Shown here one piece after another: positions 1-5,267 of a DNA stretch of 8,793 nt. Location of the stretch: NCBI GenBank assembly GCA_025925615.1, contig JAICLN010000172.1, forward strand, positions 1 to 8,793, read 5' to 3'. Origin of the DNA: Actinomycetospora sp. (GTDB lineage: Bacteria > Actinomycetota > Actinomycetes > Mycobacteriales > Pseudonocardiaceae). How positions within the stretch are numbered: the stretch's first letter is position 1; every line of letters starts with the position of its first letter. The translations under genes were made by a program, and so were the position numbers. The notes beneath the pieces were generated by a model that did not search any database, was not told the DNA's origin, and saw only the letters and a program-made list of their open reading frames with translations.

Positions 1-813
1 CCACCGGCGCGGCCGCCGGGGCCCGGTCCCGCCCACGGCCCGCCGCCGCCGGCGAGCGAGGCGCCGACGACCGCCGTCCCCCCGACGTCGGAGCCCGCCG
101 AGACCCCACCCGCCTCCGGTGGAGGCCTCTCCGGTGTCCGGGTCACCGGCCAGGCGCTCGCCGCCGTGACCACCGCGGCCGCCGGCGGGTTCATCGGCGG
201 CGCCGGCGGCACCGCCGCCGGGGCCGCCGTCGCGTCCGTGGTGACCACCGTCGGTGAGGCGATCTACCAACGATCCCTGGAGCGCACCCGCGACAAGGTC
301 CGGACGCGTATCGACGGTCTCCGCACCCGCGGGCCCGCCGATCGCGGGACCGCCCTGCTGGGACAGGACGGTCCCACCCGGGTGGCGCCGGCCCCCGTCG
401 GGACCCGCGTCCTGCCCGCCGACCCGCTCGGCGACGATCCCGGCCCCGACGAGTCCCCGACCGTCGCCCTCACCGCGACCGGGGCGCCGCCCGCCCGCCC
501 GGTCAACCGCAAGCGCATCGCCGTCCTCGCCGCCACCGGCGTCCTGATCTTCCTCATCGCGATGGTCGCCGTCACCGGCATCGAACGCGTCAAGGGCTCC
601 CCGCTCTCCGGCGGCGAGGGCACCAGCGTCGGCGAGGTGTTCGGCACGCGCGCGCCCACCGCGACGACGAGCGCCGCGGACGGCGGTGACGAGACGACGT
701 CCGCCCGCTCCTCCGCCTCCGAGGAGCCCACCTCCACCCGCGCCACCACGACCCGGCCGACCGAGACCAGCACGCGACCGCGGATCACACCGACGACGTC
801 CCCGGCGCCCTGA
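1..813 (+). CDS. Pro/Ala/Gly-rich single-pass membrane protein, 5' end outside window
   Basis: Function unknown. The frame is open from the first base of the window and shows strongly biased third positions all the way, so the GTG at 166 is probably internal and the gene is 5'-truncated here; 270 residues are visible. In order: a Pro-rich low-complexity stretch (residues 1-42), a small-residue Gly/Ala segment with GxxxG-like spacing (about 52-80), a charged helix with EAIYQRSLERTRDKVRTRI (about 83-101), a Pro/Asp-rich linker, one clear transmembrane helix at about 173-193 preceded by NRKR, and a Ser/Thr/Pro-rich tail ending at the TGA at 811-813. The basic residues before the helix put the N-terminal part in the cytoplasm and the tail outside. 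The Gly-zipper plus YQRSLERTR-type segment resembles modules in actinobacterial hypothetical proteins, but I cannot attach a role. It converges on the thioesterase gene with an 11-bp gap. Confidence 0.72.
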   Translation, partial: PPARPPGPGPAHGPPPPASEAPTTAVPPTSEPAETPPASGGGLSGVRVTGQALAAVTTAAAGGFIGGAGGTAAGAAVASVVTTVGEAIYQRSLERTRDKVRTRIDGLRTRGPADRGTALLGQDGPTRVAPAPVGTRVLPADPLGDDPGPDESPTVALTATGAPPARPVNRKRIAVLAATGVLIFLIAMVAVTGIERVKGSPLSGGEGTSVGEVFGTRAPTATTSAADGGDETTSARSSASEEPTSTRATTTRPTETSTRPRITPTTSPAP

Positions 814-818
814 GGCGG

Positions 819-837
819 GGCCGGCTACGCGCCGGTC
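819..837. terminator. Possible hairpin between convergent genes
   Basis: GGCCGGC at 819-825 can pair with GCCGGTC at 831-837 (seven pairs including one G-U) around a five-base loop. It lies 5 bp after the stop of the membrane-protein gene and overlaps the last codons of the convergent thioesterase gene. There is no T-tract, which is common for high-GC actinobacterial terminators, but chance hairpins are also common at this GC content, so support is weak. Confidence 0.3.
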
Positions 838-1283
838 GCCGCCGGGATCCCGCAGAGCCGGTCGAACGCGGTCGGGTCGGTCGAGTGCTCACGCAGCCGG
901 GACCGCGGATCGGCCACGAGGCGGCGGGTCGCGTGGTCGAGGACACCCATGGTCCCGGTGAGCGTCGCGCACACCGTGTCCCCACGGCGGATCTCGGCGT
1001 CCATCCGGAACGACTTCCCGGCGCCGAAGACGATCTGCGTCACGACGGCCGCCTCGTCGCCCTGGCGCAGCTCGGCCAGGAACCGCACCGTCGTCTCGAG
1101 GATGACCGGGCCCAGGCCGGCGGCGGCGAGCGGCGCGACCTCGACCCCGGCCGCCCGCAGCGCCTCGGTCCGGCCGTGCTCGCCGTACTGGTGGTAGACG
1201 GCGTGGTTGACGTGGCCGTTCGCATCGGTCTCGTAGCCGCGGACGACGACCGTGGCGGAGTGCTCGCCGCTCGTGGTGCTCAC
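825..1283 (-). CDS. Acyl-CoA thioesterase, hotdog-fold 4HBT (YbgC/FadM-like)
   Basis: Probable cytoplasmic thioesterase that hydrolyses acyl-CoA to free acid and CoA. The 152-residue length is normal for the family. The diagnostic segment is near the N-terminus: Y17-E-T-D20-A-N-G23-H24-V-N26-H27-A-V-Y30, followed by a Y-x-E-x-x-R-x-E segment (33-40). This is the 4HBT active-site loop and following long helix, with Asp20 at the catalytic acid position. The rest fits the hotdog beta-sheet (for example ILETTVRFLAELRQGD at about 81-96). The start is a GTG at 1283 with no Shine-Dalgarno-like sequence before it; the 16 residues before the motif are a normal length, so this start is reasonable. The stop is TAG at 825. 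It is divergent from the F420-dependent oxidoreductase gene across 29 bp, which suggests shared regulation with the acyl-CoA cluster. The exact substrate is unknown. Confidence 0.88.
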   Translation of the reverse strand: MSTTSGEHSATVVVRGYETDANGHVNHAVYHQYGEHGRTEALRAAGVEVAPLAAAGLGPVILETTVRFLAELRQGDEAAVVTQIVFGAGKSFRMDAEIRRGDTVCATLTGTMGVLDHATRRLVADPRSRLREHSTDPTAFDRLCGIPAATGA

Positions 1284-1312
1284 GGACGCAGGATCGTGGC
1301 AGGCTCCCGGGC
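1284..1312. promoter_or_regulatory. 29-bp divergent start region, probably leaderless on both sides
   Basis: Only 29 bp separate two divergent GTG starts (1283 minus, 1313 plus), and neither has a purine-rich ribosome binding site. Leaderless transcripts are common in actinobacteria and would need a -10 element about 6-7 bp before the start. CAGGCT at 1300-1305 (plus) and GATCCT at 1290-1295 (minus, reverse-complement reading) sit there but match the TANNNT consensus only partly (A at position 2, T at position 6). The -35 regions would have to lie inside the opposite coding sequence. The spacing is seen directly; the promoter assignment is inference. Confidence 0.35.
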
Positions 1313-2368
1313 GTGCGCATCGGGATGGGTCTGAACTACAGCGGCGGGTTCGAGGAGAGCGTGGCCGAGCTGGCCGAGCACGAGAAGGCCGGACTCGACA
1401 TCGTGTTCGTGCCCGAGGCCTACAGCTACGACGCGGTGAGCCAGCTCGGGTTCATCGCCGCGCGGACCGAACGCGTGGGCATCGCCTCGGGCATCCTGCA
1501 GATCTACACGCGGACGCCGTCGCTGACCGCCATGACCGCCGCCGGGCTCGACTACGTCTCCGGCGGCCGGTTCACCCTCGGGCTCGGGGCGTCGGGTCCG
1601 CAGGTGATCGAGGGCTTCCACGGCGTGCGCTACGACGCCCCGATCGGGCGCACCCGGGAGATCATCGACATCTGCCGGCAGGTGTGGCGCCGCGAGAAGG
1701 TCCAGTTCGAGGGCAGGCACTACACGATCCCGCTGCCGCCGGAGCAGGGCACCGGGCTCGGCAAGCCGCTCAAGCTGATCAACCACCCGGTGCGCGAGTC
1801 GATCCCGATCCTCGTGGCCGCCCTCGGGCCGAAGAACGTCGCGCTGGTCGCGGAGAAGGCCGAGGGCTGGCAGCCGATCTTCTTCGTGCCGGAGAAGGCG
1901 CAGGAGGTGTGGGGCGAGTCCCTCGCGGAGGGGAACGCGAAGCGCGAGGCCGGCCTCGGCCCGCTCGAGGTCTACCTGCAGTGCTCGTTCTGCATCACCG
2001 AGGACGACGCCGTCGCGACGCAGATGCTCGACGGGATGCGCGGCTACGTCGCGCTCTACCTCGGGGGCATGGGCGCGAAGGGCAGGAACTTCTACAACGA
2101 CGTCGCCCGCCGCTACGGCTACGAGGCCGAGGCCGAGGAGATCCAGGACCTCTACCTCGACGGCAAGAAGGAGGAGGCGGCGGCGGCCGTCCCCGAGGAG
2201 CTGCTGCGCGCCATCTCGCTGATCGGCCCGCGCTCCTACGTCGCCGAGCGCATGGCAGCCTTCGCCGAGGCCGGCGTGACCACGCTCGCCCTGACCCCGC
2301 TCGCCGGCACCCCGGCCGAGCGCGTCGCGCTGACCGGGGCGGCGAAGGAGATCGCGGCCGACCTCTAG
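1313..2368 (+). CDS. LLM-class F420-dependent oxidoreductase (Rv3520c-like)
   Basis: A luciferase-like monooxygenase superfamily TIM-barrel enzyme predicted to use reduced coenzyme F420 rather than flavin. The 351 residues match the usual length. Visible marks are the first barrel strand at the very N-terminus (MRIGMGL, residues 1-7), FVPEAYSYDAVSQLGFIAA (32-50), YTRTPSLTAMTAAGLD (65-80), and the cofactor-binding segment SGGRFTLGLGASGPQVIEGF (93-112). The pattern through GFHGVRYDAPIGRTREI and the later ALGPKNVALVAEKAEGW resembles M. tuberculosis Rv3520c and its subfamily as I remember them. I recall Rv3520c lying near lipid-transfer/steroid genes, so a lipid or steroid acyl-CoA role is plausible but unproven. 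The GTG at 1313 is chosen because it places the first beta-strand correctly; an ATG at 1325 would cut into it. The stop (TAG) is 26 bp before the MaoC gene, consistent with one transcript. Confidence 0.88.
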   Translation: MRIGMGLNYSGGFEESVAELAEHEKAGLDIVFVPEAYSYDAVSQLGFIAARTERVGIASGILQIYTRTPSLTAMTAAGLDYVSGGRFTLGLGASGPQVIEGFHGVRYDAPIGRTREIIDICRQVWRREKVQFEGRHYTIPLPPEQGTGLGKPLKLINHPVRESIPILVAALGPKNVALVAEKAEGWQPIFFVPEKAQEVWGESLAEGNAKREAGLGPLEVYLQCSFCITEDDAVATQMLDGMRGYVALYLGGMGAKGRNFYNDVARRYGYEAEAEEIQDLYLDGKKEEAAAAVPEELLRAISLIGPRSYVAERMAAFAEAGVTTLALTPLAGTPAERVALTGAAKEIAADL

Positions 2369-2380
2369 TTTCCCGACACC

Positions 2381-2387
2381 GAGGAGG
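2381..2387 (+). promoter_or_regulatory. Ribosome binding site of the MaoC gene
   Basis: GAGGAGG ends 7 bp before the ATG at 2395. It fixes this ATG as the start even though the same frame stays open far upstream inside the oxidoreductase gene. Confidence 0.8.
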
Positions 2388-2394
2388 ACCAGGC

Positions 2395-2847
2395 ATGCGG
2401 AAGTTCGCCGACGTCGAGGAACTGCGCGCTGCGGTGGGGGAGGACCTCGGCACCAGCGACTGGGTCACGGTCGACCAGCACCGCATCGACGTCTTCGCCG
2501 ACGCCACCGACGACCACCAGTGGATCCACACCGACCCCGAGCGTGCCGCCGTCGGACCGTTCGGCCGCACCGTCGCGCACGGCTTCCTCACGGTGGCCCT
2601 CATGCCGAAGTTCGGCTGGGACACCTTCGAGGTCAGCGGCGTGTCGATGACCGTGAACTACGGGCTGAACAAGGTGCGGTTCCCCTCACCCGTGCCGGTG
2701 GGCAGCCGTGTACGGGGTCACTGCCGCTTGGTGGAAGTCACCGACGTGACGGGTGGTGTGCAGGCCACCATCGGGGGGACCGTCGAGATCGAGGACTGGC
2801 CGAAGCCGGCGTGCGTCGCCGAGGTCATCCTGCGCTACATCCTCTGA
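2395..2847 (+). CDS. MaoC-family (R)-3-hydroxyacyl-thioester dehydratase, HtdZ/Rv0130-like
   Basis: A 150-residue hotdog enzyme expected to interconvert trans-2-enoyl-CoA (or another thioester) and (R)-3-hydroxyacyl-CoA. The hydratase-2 motif is intact: F34-A-D-A-T-D-D40-H-Q-W-I-H45-T-D-P, with Asp40 and His45 five residues apart as in PhaJ-type hydratases, followed by the conserved AHGFLTVALMPKF segment (about 62-74). The N-terminal wording (VGEDLGTSDWVTVDQHRIDVFADATDDHQWIHTDPERA, residues 14-51) closely recalls mycobacterial Rv0130/HtdZ, which is about the same length. It sits between an F420-dependent oxidoreductase (26 bp upstream) and a thiolase (16 bp downstream), which fits an acyl-CoA degradation or remodelling operon. 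Oddity: about 20 codons from residue 103 (around 2701-2760) use unusually many A/T-ending codons (CGT, GTA, GGT, GAA, GGT, GGT) compared with the rest of the window. Confidence 0.9.
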   Translation: MRKFADVEELRAAVGEDLGTSDWVTVDQHRIDVFADATDDHQWIHTDPERAAVGPFGRTVAHGFLTVALMPKFGWDTFEVSGVSMTVNYGLNKVRFPSPVPVGSRVRGHCRLVEVTDVTGGVQATIGGTVEIEDWPKPACVAEVILRYIL

Positions 2848-2850
2848 ACC

Positions 2851-2858
2851 GGGAGAGA
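2851..2858 (+). promoter_or_regulatory. Ribosome binding site of the thiolase gene
   Basis: GGGAGAGA precedes the GTG at 2864 by 5 bp. The frame is open from 2753, but the upstream part overlaps the MaoC gene and encodes Arg/Ser/Pro-rich nonsense; this site supports the GTG start. Confidence 0.7.
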
Positions 2859-2863
2859 GTGCC

Positions 2864-4075
2864 GTGAGCGAAGCCGTCGTCTGTGAGCCGATCCGGACCC
2901 CCGTCGGGGGGTTCGGCGGGTCGTTGCGGGATGTGCCGGTCCAGGAGCTGGGGGCGACGGTGATCCGGGAGCTGGTGCGGCGCACCGGGGTGACGGCGGA
3001 CCAGATCGACGACGTGGTGTTCGGGCACTGCTACCCGACGATGGACGCCCCGGCGATCGGGCGGGTCGCGGCGCTGGACGCCGGGCTCGACGTGACCGTG
3101 CCGGGCATCCAGATCGACCGGCGCTGCGGGTCGGGGCTGCAGGCGGTGCTCTACGCGGCGATGTCGGTCGCCTCCGGTGGCGCCGAGGTGGTGCTGGCCG
3201 GTGGGGCGGAGTCGATGTCGGGGGCGGCGTACTTCACCGACGCGGTGCGCTGGGGGACCAAGGCCGGCGGGTTCGAGATGAAGGACTCGCTCGCGCAGGG
3301 CCGGGTGTGGGCCGGCGGGGTGAACCACCCGGTGACGGGCGGGATGATCGAGACTGCGGAGAACGTCCGCGAGCGGTACTCGATCAGCCGGGAGGAGCAG
3401 GACCGGCTGGCGGTGCGCTCGCACGAGAAGGCCACCGCGGCGGTCAAGGAGGGTCGCTACGCCGACGAGCTGGTGCCGGTGACGATCCACGGCCGCAAGG
3501 GCGACACCGTGGTCGATCAGGACGAGCACATCCGCCCGGACGCGTCGGTGGAGTCACTGGCGAAGCTGCGCCCGATCATGGGGCGTCAGGACCCGGACGC
3601 AACGGTGACTGCCGGGAACGCCTCGGGGCAGAACGACGGCGCGGCGGTGTGCCTGGTGACCACGCCGGAGAAGGCGGCGTCGCTCGGGCTGCGGCCGTTG
3701 GCGCGGTTGGTGTCGTGGGGGGTGGCCGGGGTCGGTCCGGAGATCATGGGGATCGGTCCGGTGCCGGCGACGGAGAAGGCGCTGGGCCACGCGGGGCTGT
3801 CGTTGGCCGACATGGACGTGATCGAGCTGAACGAGGCGTTCGCGGCGCAGGCGCTGGGGGTGGCGCGGGAGTGGGGGATCGACCTGGTCGCCGACGAGCG
3901 GGTCAACCCGAACGGCTCGGGCATCTCGCTGGGACACCCGGTCGGGGCGACCGGGGTGCGGATCCTGACGACGATGCTGCGCGAGATGGATCGCCGGGAG
4001 GCCCGCTACGGGCTGGAGACGATGTGCATCGGTGGCGGCCAGGGTCTCGCGGCGGTGTTCGAGCGGATGGCTTGA
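2864..4075 (+). CDS. Acetyl-CoA C-acetyltransferase (thiolase II family)
   Basis: A 403-residue cytoplasmic thiolase that either cleaves 3-ketoacyl-CoA with CoA or condenses two acyl-CoAs. All catalytic elements are present: nucleophilic Cys88 in IDRRCGSGLQAV, the NEAFAAQAL motif at about residue 325, His358 in NGSGISLGHPVGATG, and the second active-site Cys388 in CIGGGQG. The N-terminus (EPIRTPVGGFGGSLRDVP, residues 8-25) is the standard thiolase opening. The length is close to the roughly 390-400 residues of biosynthetic/degradative thiolases. GTG 2864 is chosen because it gives this N-terminus and has a good ribosome binding site. It is the last gene of the oxidoreductase-MaoC-thiolase run. 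Codon use is noticeably more G-ending (GCG, GTG, CTG, GGG, CGG) than in the transporter or oxidoreductase genes, and this G-richness continues into the downstream intergenic DNA. Chain-length specificity cannot be read from sequence. Confidence 0.94.
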   Translation: MSEAVVCEPIRTPVGGFGGSLRDVPVQELGATVIRELVRRTGVTADQIDDVVFGHCYPTMDAPAIGRVAALDAGLDVTVPGIQIDRRCGSGLQAVLYAAMSVASGGAEVVLAGGAESMSGAAYFTDAVRWGTKAGGFEMKDSLAQGRVWAGGVNHPVTGGMIETAENVRERYSISREEQDRLAVRSHEKATAAVKEGRYADELVPVTIHGRKGDTVVDQDEHIRPDASVESLAKLRPIMGRQDPDATVTAGNASGQNDGAAVCLVTTPEKAASLGLRPLARLVSWGVAGVGPEIMGIGPVPATEKALGHAGLSLADMDVIELNEAFAAQALGVAREWGIDLVADERVNPNGSGISLGHPVGATGVRILTTMLREMDRREARYGLETMCIGGGQGLAAVFERMA

Positions 4076-4097
4076 GTCCGGGATGTCGGCGACGGAC
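4076..4097 (+). terminator. Weak hairpin directly after the thiolase stop
   Basis: GTCCG at 4076-4080 can pair with CGGAC at 4093-4097 around a 12-base loop, immediately after the TGA. The stem is only 5 bp and has no T-tract. It could contribute to termination or may be chance. Confidence 0.2.
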
Positions 4098-4111
4098 CCC
4101 TATCGGCGTGC
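4093..4111. repeat. Direct repeat copy A (flanks the enoyl-CoA hydratase-family gene)
   Basis: CGGACCCCTATCGGCGTGC here matches 5268-5285 with a single C insertion; CCCTATCGGCGTGC is exact in both. Both copies lie in intergenic DNA, in the same orientation, on either side of the enoyl-CoA hydratase-family gene. Confidence 0.6.
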
Positions 4112-4130
4112 GCAACAGGATGCTGACAGA

Positions 4131-4142
4131 CCTGACGTCAGG
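4131..4142. promoter_or_regulatory. Perfect 12-bp palindrome, possible operator
   Basis: CCTGACGTCAGG is a perfect inverted repeat. Further CTGAC copies start at 4123 and 4154, so the half-site recurs through 4123-4158. Such arrangements are typical of dimeric repressor sites (for example TetR-type), but no gene starts immediately downstream on either strand, so any role is uncertain. Confidence 0.4.
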
Positions 4143-4160
4143 ACGAACCCTTCCTGACAT

Positions 4161-4218
4161 CGGGCTCGGGCTCGGGCTCGGGCTCGGGGCGGGCGCGGGG
4201 CGGGCGCGGGGTGCGGGG
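4161..4218 (+). repeat. Tandem repeats forming a dense G-run (G-quadruplex-capable) tract
   Basis: Four perfect copies of CGGGCT (4161-4184) plus a partial fifth lead into two copies of the 11-mer GGGGCGGGCGC (4186-4207) and then GGGG-TGC-GGGG. On the plus strand this gives ten runs of three or four G separated by loops of 1-3 bases, which satisfies the usual quadruplex pattern more than twice over. It lies 85 bp after the thiolase stop, so a read-through thiolase transcript would carry it in RNA. Confidence 0.85.
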
Positions 4219-4229
4219 ACCCGGCGCCG

Positions 4230-4322
4230 TGATCAGGAGCACTTGGGGCAGCGTCGGCGGGCACGGAGCCTGCCCGGCGTGCCCCTCGTCGGACCGGGCC
4301 TCCGCGATCTGATCAGGGGCAC
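4230..4322. repeat. Two 13-bp direct repeats, 80 bp apart
   Basis: TGATCAGGAGCAC (4230-4242) and TGATCAGGGGCAC (4310-4322) differ at one base. A third TGATCA core occurs at 4367-4372. The TGATCA hexamer is rare in DNA of this GC content, so three within 143 bp is notable, but I have no function for it. Confidence 0.5.
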
Positions 4323-4329
4323 ACTGCGC

Positions 4330-4368
4330 GGCCCGACGGGCCCGTGGGCCTGGCTCACGTACCCGTGA
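4330..4368. terminator. GC-rich hairpins near the end of the convergent gene pair
   Basis: GGCCC (4330-4334) pairs with GGGCC (4338-4342) over a 3-base loop, with a competing GGGCC at 4346-4350. Next, TCACG (4355-4359) pairs with CGTGA (4364-4368) over TACC. They lie 3' of the minus-strand enoyl-CoA hydratase-family gene (stop at 4396) and could stop transcription arriving from either side. No T-tract is present. Confidence 0.35.
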
Positions 4369-4395
4369 TCACCGAGGGCTGGGAGTCCCGGGAGC

Positions 4396-5211
4396 TCAAC
4401 GCCCCTGCCAGCGGGGCGGGCGCTTCTCCCGGGCCGCCGTGCCGCCCTCCTTCGCGTCCTCCGTCGCCCCCGCGACCCGGCGCATCGTCTCGCCGAAGCG
4501 GATCGCGTCCGTCTGGGACATCTCCGGCCCGCGGCGCGCCACCTCCTTGATCGCCCGCTGCGCGAGGGGCGCGCCGGCGAGCAGTCGGTCGGCGAGGCGC
4601 CCCGCGGCCGGCAGCAGGTCGTCGTGCTCGACCACCTGCAGCGCGAGCCCGATCTCCTTCGCCCGCGCCGCCGAGATCGTCTCCCCGGTGAGCAGGAGCT
4701 CCATCGCCGGCTGCCAGCCGATCCGCGCCGGCAACCGCAGCGCGCCGACGATCGTCGGGACCCCGAGCTTGACCTCCGGGTAGCCGAAGGTGGCGCGGTC
4801 GGAGGCCACGACGAAGTCGCACCACGTCACCAGCGTCAGCCCGTAGCCCAGGCAGAGCCCGTTGACGGCGGCGATCACCGGCTTGTACAGCTCCCAGCCG
4901 GACTCGAACGAGTTCACCGTCGGGCGCTCCCAGAACGAGCCGGGGAACTCGCCGGCGGGGTTGCGCTCGGAGGTGAAGTCGGCCCCGGCGCTGAAGGCCC
5001 GGCCGGCCCCGGTGACGATCGCGACCCACGCCTCGTCGTCGGCGGTGAACCGGGCGAACGCCTCGTTCAGTCCGTCGCGCATGGCGCCGTCGATGGCGTT
5101 GAGCTTGTCGGGCCGGTCGTAGGTGATGGTGGCGACGTGGCCGGTGCGCTCGTAGCGGACACGGTCGGCGAACCGCTCGTGCGCGTCCGGGGTCGGGGCG
5201 TCGTCGCTCAT
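4396..5211 (-). CDS. Enoyl-CoA hydratase/isomerase family protein with a single catalytic Glu
   Basis: A 271-residue crotonase-fold enzyme acting on an acyl-CoA in the cytoplasm. Seen in order: RPDKLNAID (33-41), the oxyanion-hole segment GAGRAFSAGADF (68-79), the second oxyanion-hole loop NGLCLGYGL (117-125), CDFVVAS (131-137), FGYPEVKLGVP (142-152), a C-terminal trimerisation helix region, and a terminal EKRPPRWQGR. Classical hydratases use two glutamates 20 residues apart (rat Glu144 and Glu164). Here the second is kept (Glu146), but the first is Thr126. A single acid at the Glu164 position is typical of delta3-delta2 enoyl-CoA isomerases and other non-hydratase crotonases, so hydratase activity should not be assumed. 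The ATG at 5211 begins MSDDAPTP. The longer open frame upstream runs through intergenic DNA and is rejected. No Shine-Dalgarno sequence is visible; a leaderless start is likely. Confidence 0.9.
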   Translation of the reverse strand: MSDDAPTPDAHERFADRVRYERTGHVATITYDRPDKLNAIDGAMRDGLNEAFARFTADDEAWVAIVTGAGRAFSAGADFTSERNPAGEFPGSFWERPTVNSFESGWELYKPVIAAVNGLCLGYGLTLVTWCDFVVASDRATFGYPEVKLGVPTIVGALRLPARIGWQPAMELLLTGETISAARAKEIGLALQVVEHDDLLPAAGRLADRLLAGAPLAQRAIKEVARRGPEMSQTDAIRFGETMRRVAGATEDAKEGGTAAREKRPPRWQGR

Positions 5212-5219
5212 GGAGTCGC

Positions 5220-5225
5220 ACGCTA
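5220..5225 (-). promoter_or_regulatory. Candidate leaderless -10 element of the enoyl-CoA hydratase-family gene
   Basis: Read on the minus strand this is TAGCGT, matching the actinobacterial TANNNT -10 pattern and ending 8 bp before the ATG at 5211. That is the spacing for transcription starting at the start codon, and it fits the missing ribosome binding site. A second TANNNT match, TAGGGT at 5271-5276 (minus), lies inside repeat copy B and could be an alternative promoter. No good -35 is seen for either. Confidence 0.4.
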
Positions 5226-5267
5226 GTGATCCGGTGGGGGCGAGCGCCGCCCGTGAATGTGGATTTC

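Larger units (their letters stand above)
4076..4395. other. 320-bp intergenic region between convergent genes
   Basis: I find no convincing gene here. The open frames crossing it are continuations of shadow frames, with repetitive Gly/Leu or Arg-rich translations. It instead contains, in order, a hairpin, one copy of an 18-19-bp repeat shared with the region upstream of the enoyl-CoA hydratase-family gene, a 12-bp palindrome flanked by further CTGAC half-sites, a G-run tract made of hexamer and 11-mer tandem repeats, two 13-bp direct repeats 80 bp apart, and several GC-rich hairpins before the end of the minus-strand gene. The density of structured elements is higher than expected for a simple spacer between two converging genes. 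Confidence 0.7.

Noticed and set aside
885..1334. 149-codon plus-strand open frame over the thioesterase gene
   Set aside because: It is antisense to a gene with an intact 4HBT active-site motif, and its translation is Arg/Gly-rich without domains.
1252..2394. N-terminal extension of the MaoC frame through the oxidoreductase gene
   Set aside because: The extension reads as Arg/Gly-rich nonsense overlapping a good gene in another frame, and a strong ribosome binding site precedes the ATG at 2395.
4161..4218. CRISPR-like array
   Set aside because: The units are 6 and 11 bp in direct tandem with no spacers; it is a simple repeat.
3307..4368. 353-codon plus-strand frame running from the thiolase gene into the intergenic region
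   Set aside because: It is a shadow frame of the thiolase; the tail translates the hexamer repeat as Gly-Leu repeats and has no domain.
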